Of a stretch of 52,939 nt of DNA, positions 50,517-52,939 are shown in pieces. The translations under genes were made by a program, and so were the position numbers. Within the stretch, counting starts at the first letter, position 1, and each line of letters starts with the position of its first letter. This DNA comes from DASPJL01 sp035628645 (GTDB lineage Bacteria > Bacteroidota > Bacteroidia > Cytophagales > Cyclobacteriaceae). The stretch covers positions 1 to 52,939 of the forward strand of contig DASPJL010000165.1 of assembly GCA_035628645.1 (NCBI GenBank). Reading direction: 5' to 3'. The notes beneath the pieces were generated by a model that had not been told where the DNA came from, did no database searches, and saw nothing but the letters and a program-made list of their open reading frames with translations.

Positions 50517-52939
50517 TTAATGTATGAGATAGCTTAGACTTAATGAAAATGTCCTTCCTATTTTATACGATTGAAATACATAATCTTTGTTTTTAAATTC
50601 CTGGGAGAATTTATATTCGGCATCCAATAGGTTCTGAGCCTTTACCCTGACAGAGATGCCATTTGCAAATGATTTGCCCACAGAGGCATCCAACATATTC
50701 ACCGGTCGTTCAAACACATTAGGAGTTCCGCCCACACCTACTATTGACAATCGTTCTCCGCTTACATTAAAGTTTACATTGGCCGTGATTCCTGATTCTG
50801 AATTGTCGTAAGAAAGGTATGAGTTAACAATATATGGCGCTTGTCCATACATAGGTCTTTTATCTGAAGCTTCAGGATCATTATTCCTTATTAAAGCCAG
50901 TTCTCCCTCATTAATATCAACTTCAGATTTAAGTACAGTTATATTTGCCCCCAGTTTGAAATCATCCAAAGCTTGTGTTATAAAATCGAGGTTTTTCCTG
51001 ACTTCAAACTCCAGCCCATATACGTTTGCCTCATCCACATTTCTAAATTGTCTTTCCAGAGCAAGGTCAGTGGTTAAAGGATTAACGGCTCGTTCAATCG
51101 GATTTTTAAATTTCTTATAAAATGCACTCATGGATATCAGCTCACCTGATTTCGGGAAAACTTCCCATCTCAAATCCAGGTTGTCTATCACTGTTCTCTC
51201 AAGATTTGGATTACCTCTGTCTATATTGTCGCCGGCAAAGTCAAAGGTTACATAATTGGCCAATTCCCTGAAAGTAGGACGGGCAATGGTCTTGCCATAA
51301 CCGAACCTCAAATTCATATCCTTTTTCAACTGATAGGTAACATTGGCAGCCGGTAAAAAATCATCTCTTTTAAGGCTTGAAGTTCGTCTTGAAGCGTCTA
51401 TTAAAGTATCGGCATTTTCCAGATAGATATCGGTTTGTTCAAAACGAACGCCGGTAGCTACTTTCAATTTATTTGTGATCTGAAAGTCAACCATCGCATA
51501 TCCGGCAGGCACACTTTCTTCACCCAGATAAGTGCCTGTGGCTTGTTCTTCCCTGATAAACAATCCAAACTCATATCGGTTCCCTTCCTGGTTGATGATT
51601 CCAAGATTTTCCTCAGCGAAAAAATCATCCGGATTTCCGTTGAAAGGTAACGCAGATGGGTTTGCTGCACGAAATTGAAATACCCTTTCTGTAAAATTTC
51701 TTTCTTTTGTCAGGTAAGCGCCTCCGAATTTTATTTTAGAAACCAGTCCCCAATTGTTGAAAGGCACTTCCACATTTAATTTCAGATCCAGGTTGTTCTC
51801 ATCCATGTACCTGAAATACCTTGAAGGCGGGGTAATGTTATTGGAGTATGGATCATATACATAAGAACCGTCCGGCATTTCGTTTCTCACATTATTGAAA
51901 AACCGTAGATCCGGCTCATCCTGTGTGGATTTGGTATAAGAAGCAATCCAGTCGATTTTAACAGGATTTTTGCCTGTACCCATTACGTGATCCCCTTTCA
52001 ATTGCCCTGAACTCAATGACCTTTCCGTATACATCATGGACCTGAGTTGAAGCTGAAAATTCGGGTTTTGGGATCCTGACGCTGAAGGAAACAAACCTTG
52101 TTGAAACCTTGTACTTGCATCAGTACTTTGGTTTCTCATCAGGTTAATTCCGATTTTATTCCTGTCGTTAAGTTTATAGCTGATATTGGCCAATCCTCCC
52201 CATAGCACGGATTCGGTGGATCTTGTATCGTTAAAATGGTAAGTGGTATCTAAATTTGTTTCTACCTGAGCATTACCTGGCAAGAAATACCTTCCGGTTG
52301 TTCCGTTGTCATAATGTTCATAATTTCTTTGATAACTCAAGCCGGCAATAAAGCCCAGTGGTTTCCCGAACAAAGGTTTTTGATCACCAATAGAAAATGA
52401 AAAAGAATGATTAGGCTTAGGAGTTCCTTTGGAAGGACCCATTTTTCCTGTGAAAGATTTGGTTTGTTTGTCAAGGGCATTGGCCATTTCTGAATTACTT
52501 CCGGAATAATTGCTCACTCCATTCTTTACTTCTTCCGGTAAATCCCTGTTTTTATCACCGAACCCTAAATAATGGGTCTTACCCAAATCATGTGTTAATG
52601 CCTCATTATTAAAAGTGGCATTTGTATTATATCCCATCGAGCCGGAAACCTGCATGGTAAAGCTGTTGGGGAAGTCTTTTGTAGCCACATTTACAAACCC
52701 TCCTGTAAAACTGCCAGGCAGCTCAGGACTAAAAGTTTTATAAACGACTATATTATCAATCAGATTACTTGGAAAAAGATCCATCTGAACGGTATTCTTA
52801 TTAGGATCAAGGCCGGGAATTTCAGCATTATTAACGGCCGTCTTGCTGTAGCGATCGCCCAGTCCTCTCACATATACATATTTTCCACCTTCCACAGAGA
52901 TCCCGGTCACACGCCTCATTGCCGCCGCCGCATCACTGT
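50517..52939 (-). CDS. TonB-dependent outer-membrane receptor (partial)
   Basis: The 3' portion of a TonB-dependent receptor gene; the reading frame is still open at the window edge, where it reads SDAAAAMRRVTGISVEGGKY, so the N-terminus (signal peptide and probably a carboxypeptidase-like domain) lies outside. The plug domain is visible early (YVRGLGDRYSKTAVNNAEIPG; GSFTGGFVNVATKDF), followed by beta-barrel sequence to the terminal strand FSLSLSYLIH. Long loops rich in Asn, Gly and aromatic residues suit a transporter of large substrates. The ligand cannot be read. No SusD-like gene is downstream, so it is not a typical SusCD pair here. Confidence 0.9.
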   Translation of the reverse strand, partial: SDAAAAMRRVTGISVEGGKYVYVRGLGDRYSKTAVNNAEIPGLDPNKNTVQMDLFPSNLIDNIVVYKTFSPELPGSFTGGFVNVATKDFPNSFTMQVSGSMGYNTNATFNNEALTHDLGKTHYLGFGDKNRDLPEEVKNGVSNYSGSNSEMANALDKQTKSFTGKMGPSKGTPKPNHSFSFSIGDQKPLFGKPLGFIAGLSYQRNYEHYDNGTTGRYFLPGNAQVETNLDTTYHFNDTRSTESVLWGGLANISYKLNDRNKIGINLMRNQSTDASTRFQQGLFPSASGSQNPNFQLQLRSMMYTERSLSSGQLKGDHVMGTGKNPVKIDWIASYTKSTQDEPDLRFFNNVRNEMPDGSYVYDPYSNNITPPSRYFRYMDENNLDLKLNVEVPFNNWGLVSKIKFGGAYLTKERNFTERVFQFRAANPSALPFNGNPDDFFAEENLGIINQEGNRYEFGLFIREEQATGTYLGEESVPAGYAMVDFQITNKLKVATGVRFEQTDIYLENADTLIDASRRTSSLKRDDFLPAANVTYQLKKDMNLRFGYGKTIARPTFRELANYVTFDFAGDNIDRGNPNLERTVIDNLDLRWEVFPKSGELISMSAFYKKFKNPIERAVNPLTTDLALERQFRNVDEANVYGLEFEVRKNLDFITQALDDFKLGANITVLKSEVDINEGELALIRNNDPEASDKRPMYGQAPYIVNSYLSYDNSESGITANVNFNVSGERLSIVGVGGTPNVFERPVNMLDASVGKSFANGISVRVKAQNLLDAEYKFSQEFKNKDYVFQSYKIGRTFSLSLSYLIH

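Noticed and set aside
50517..52939. SusC-type receptor of a polysaccharide utilisation locus
   Set aside because: No SusD-like lipoprotein follows the receptor and no glycoside hydrolase is near; a plain TonB receptor is the safer call.

Overview
The window reads as a chromosomal stretch of a low-GC member of the Bacteroidota, most likely a Cytophagales-type organism; this is inferred from gene families and signals, not from a search. Clues are TAnnTTTG-type -7 promoter elements (best at sucD, with a TTTG element 19 bases upstream), scarcity of Shine-Dalgarno sites, a DUF4270 lipoprotein, a TonB-dependent receptor, a PD40-OmpA protein, a fused OtsA-OtsB trehalose enzyme, a truncated GT5 'glycogen synthase-like' protein beside panC, and a DksA-like protein without its zinc-finger cysteines. 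I see no tRNA, rRNA, CRISPR array or prophage.

Layout. 1-5.7 kb: a minus-strand row (zinc metallopeptidase, rfaE2, flippase-like membrane protein, panD, panC) diverges from a plus-strand row (glycogen synthase-like protein, DUF4270 lipoprotein, glmS). 7.7-11.1 kb: ridA, gltX, a small charged protein, an AIM24 protein and a DUF2905 protein. 11.1-17.2 kb: a NatAB-type ABC transporter, an orphan Hpt protein, a LOG-family protein and OtsAB. 17.6-20.8 kb: hemE, a retropepsin-like PDZ protein and two unknown small genes. 21.1-29.1 kb: a minus-strand block of fbaA, eboE, eboD and a four-gene sugar-oxidation set (hydroxypyruvate-isomerase-like, DUF1080, sugar phosphate isomerase, Gfo/Idh/MocA oxidoreductase). 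29.5-40 kb: a thioredoxin-fold protein lacking both redox cysteines, SbcC, a hybrid histidine kinase and an AsmA protein. 40.2-46.6 kb: a MazEF-type toxin-antitoxin pair, dksA-like/scpB/pseudouridine synthase, sucD, a PD40-OmpA protein, a second orphan Hpt protein and DUF202. 47.4-52.9 kb: alkaline phosphatase, a REP-associated tyrosine transposase with its palindromes, an HU-DUF4469 protein and a TonB receptor running off the window.

The most interesting structure lies outside ordinary genes. (1) Three copies of a perfect 28-base palindrome, each with adjacent half-sites, surround and invade a Y1/HUH transposase gene; one copy is translated in frame between the two catalytic motifs. (2) Intergenic gaps repeatedly carry short heptamer (once octamer) tandem repeats of several sequence families, one running into the end of sbcC. 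(3) eboD and eboE are present without eboA, B, C or F, next to a 3-keto-sugar-type gene set. (4) Long inverted repeats lie upstream of fbaA and between the HU and TonB-receptor genes. None is proven to be a new system; the REP/transposase locus and the ebo/3-keto block are the best candidates for follow-up.
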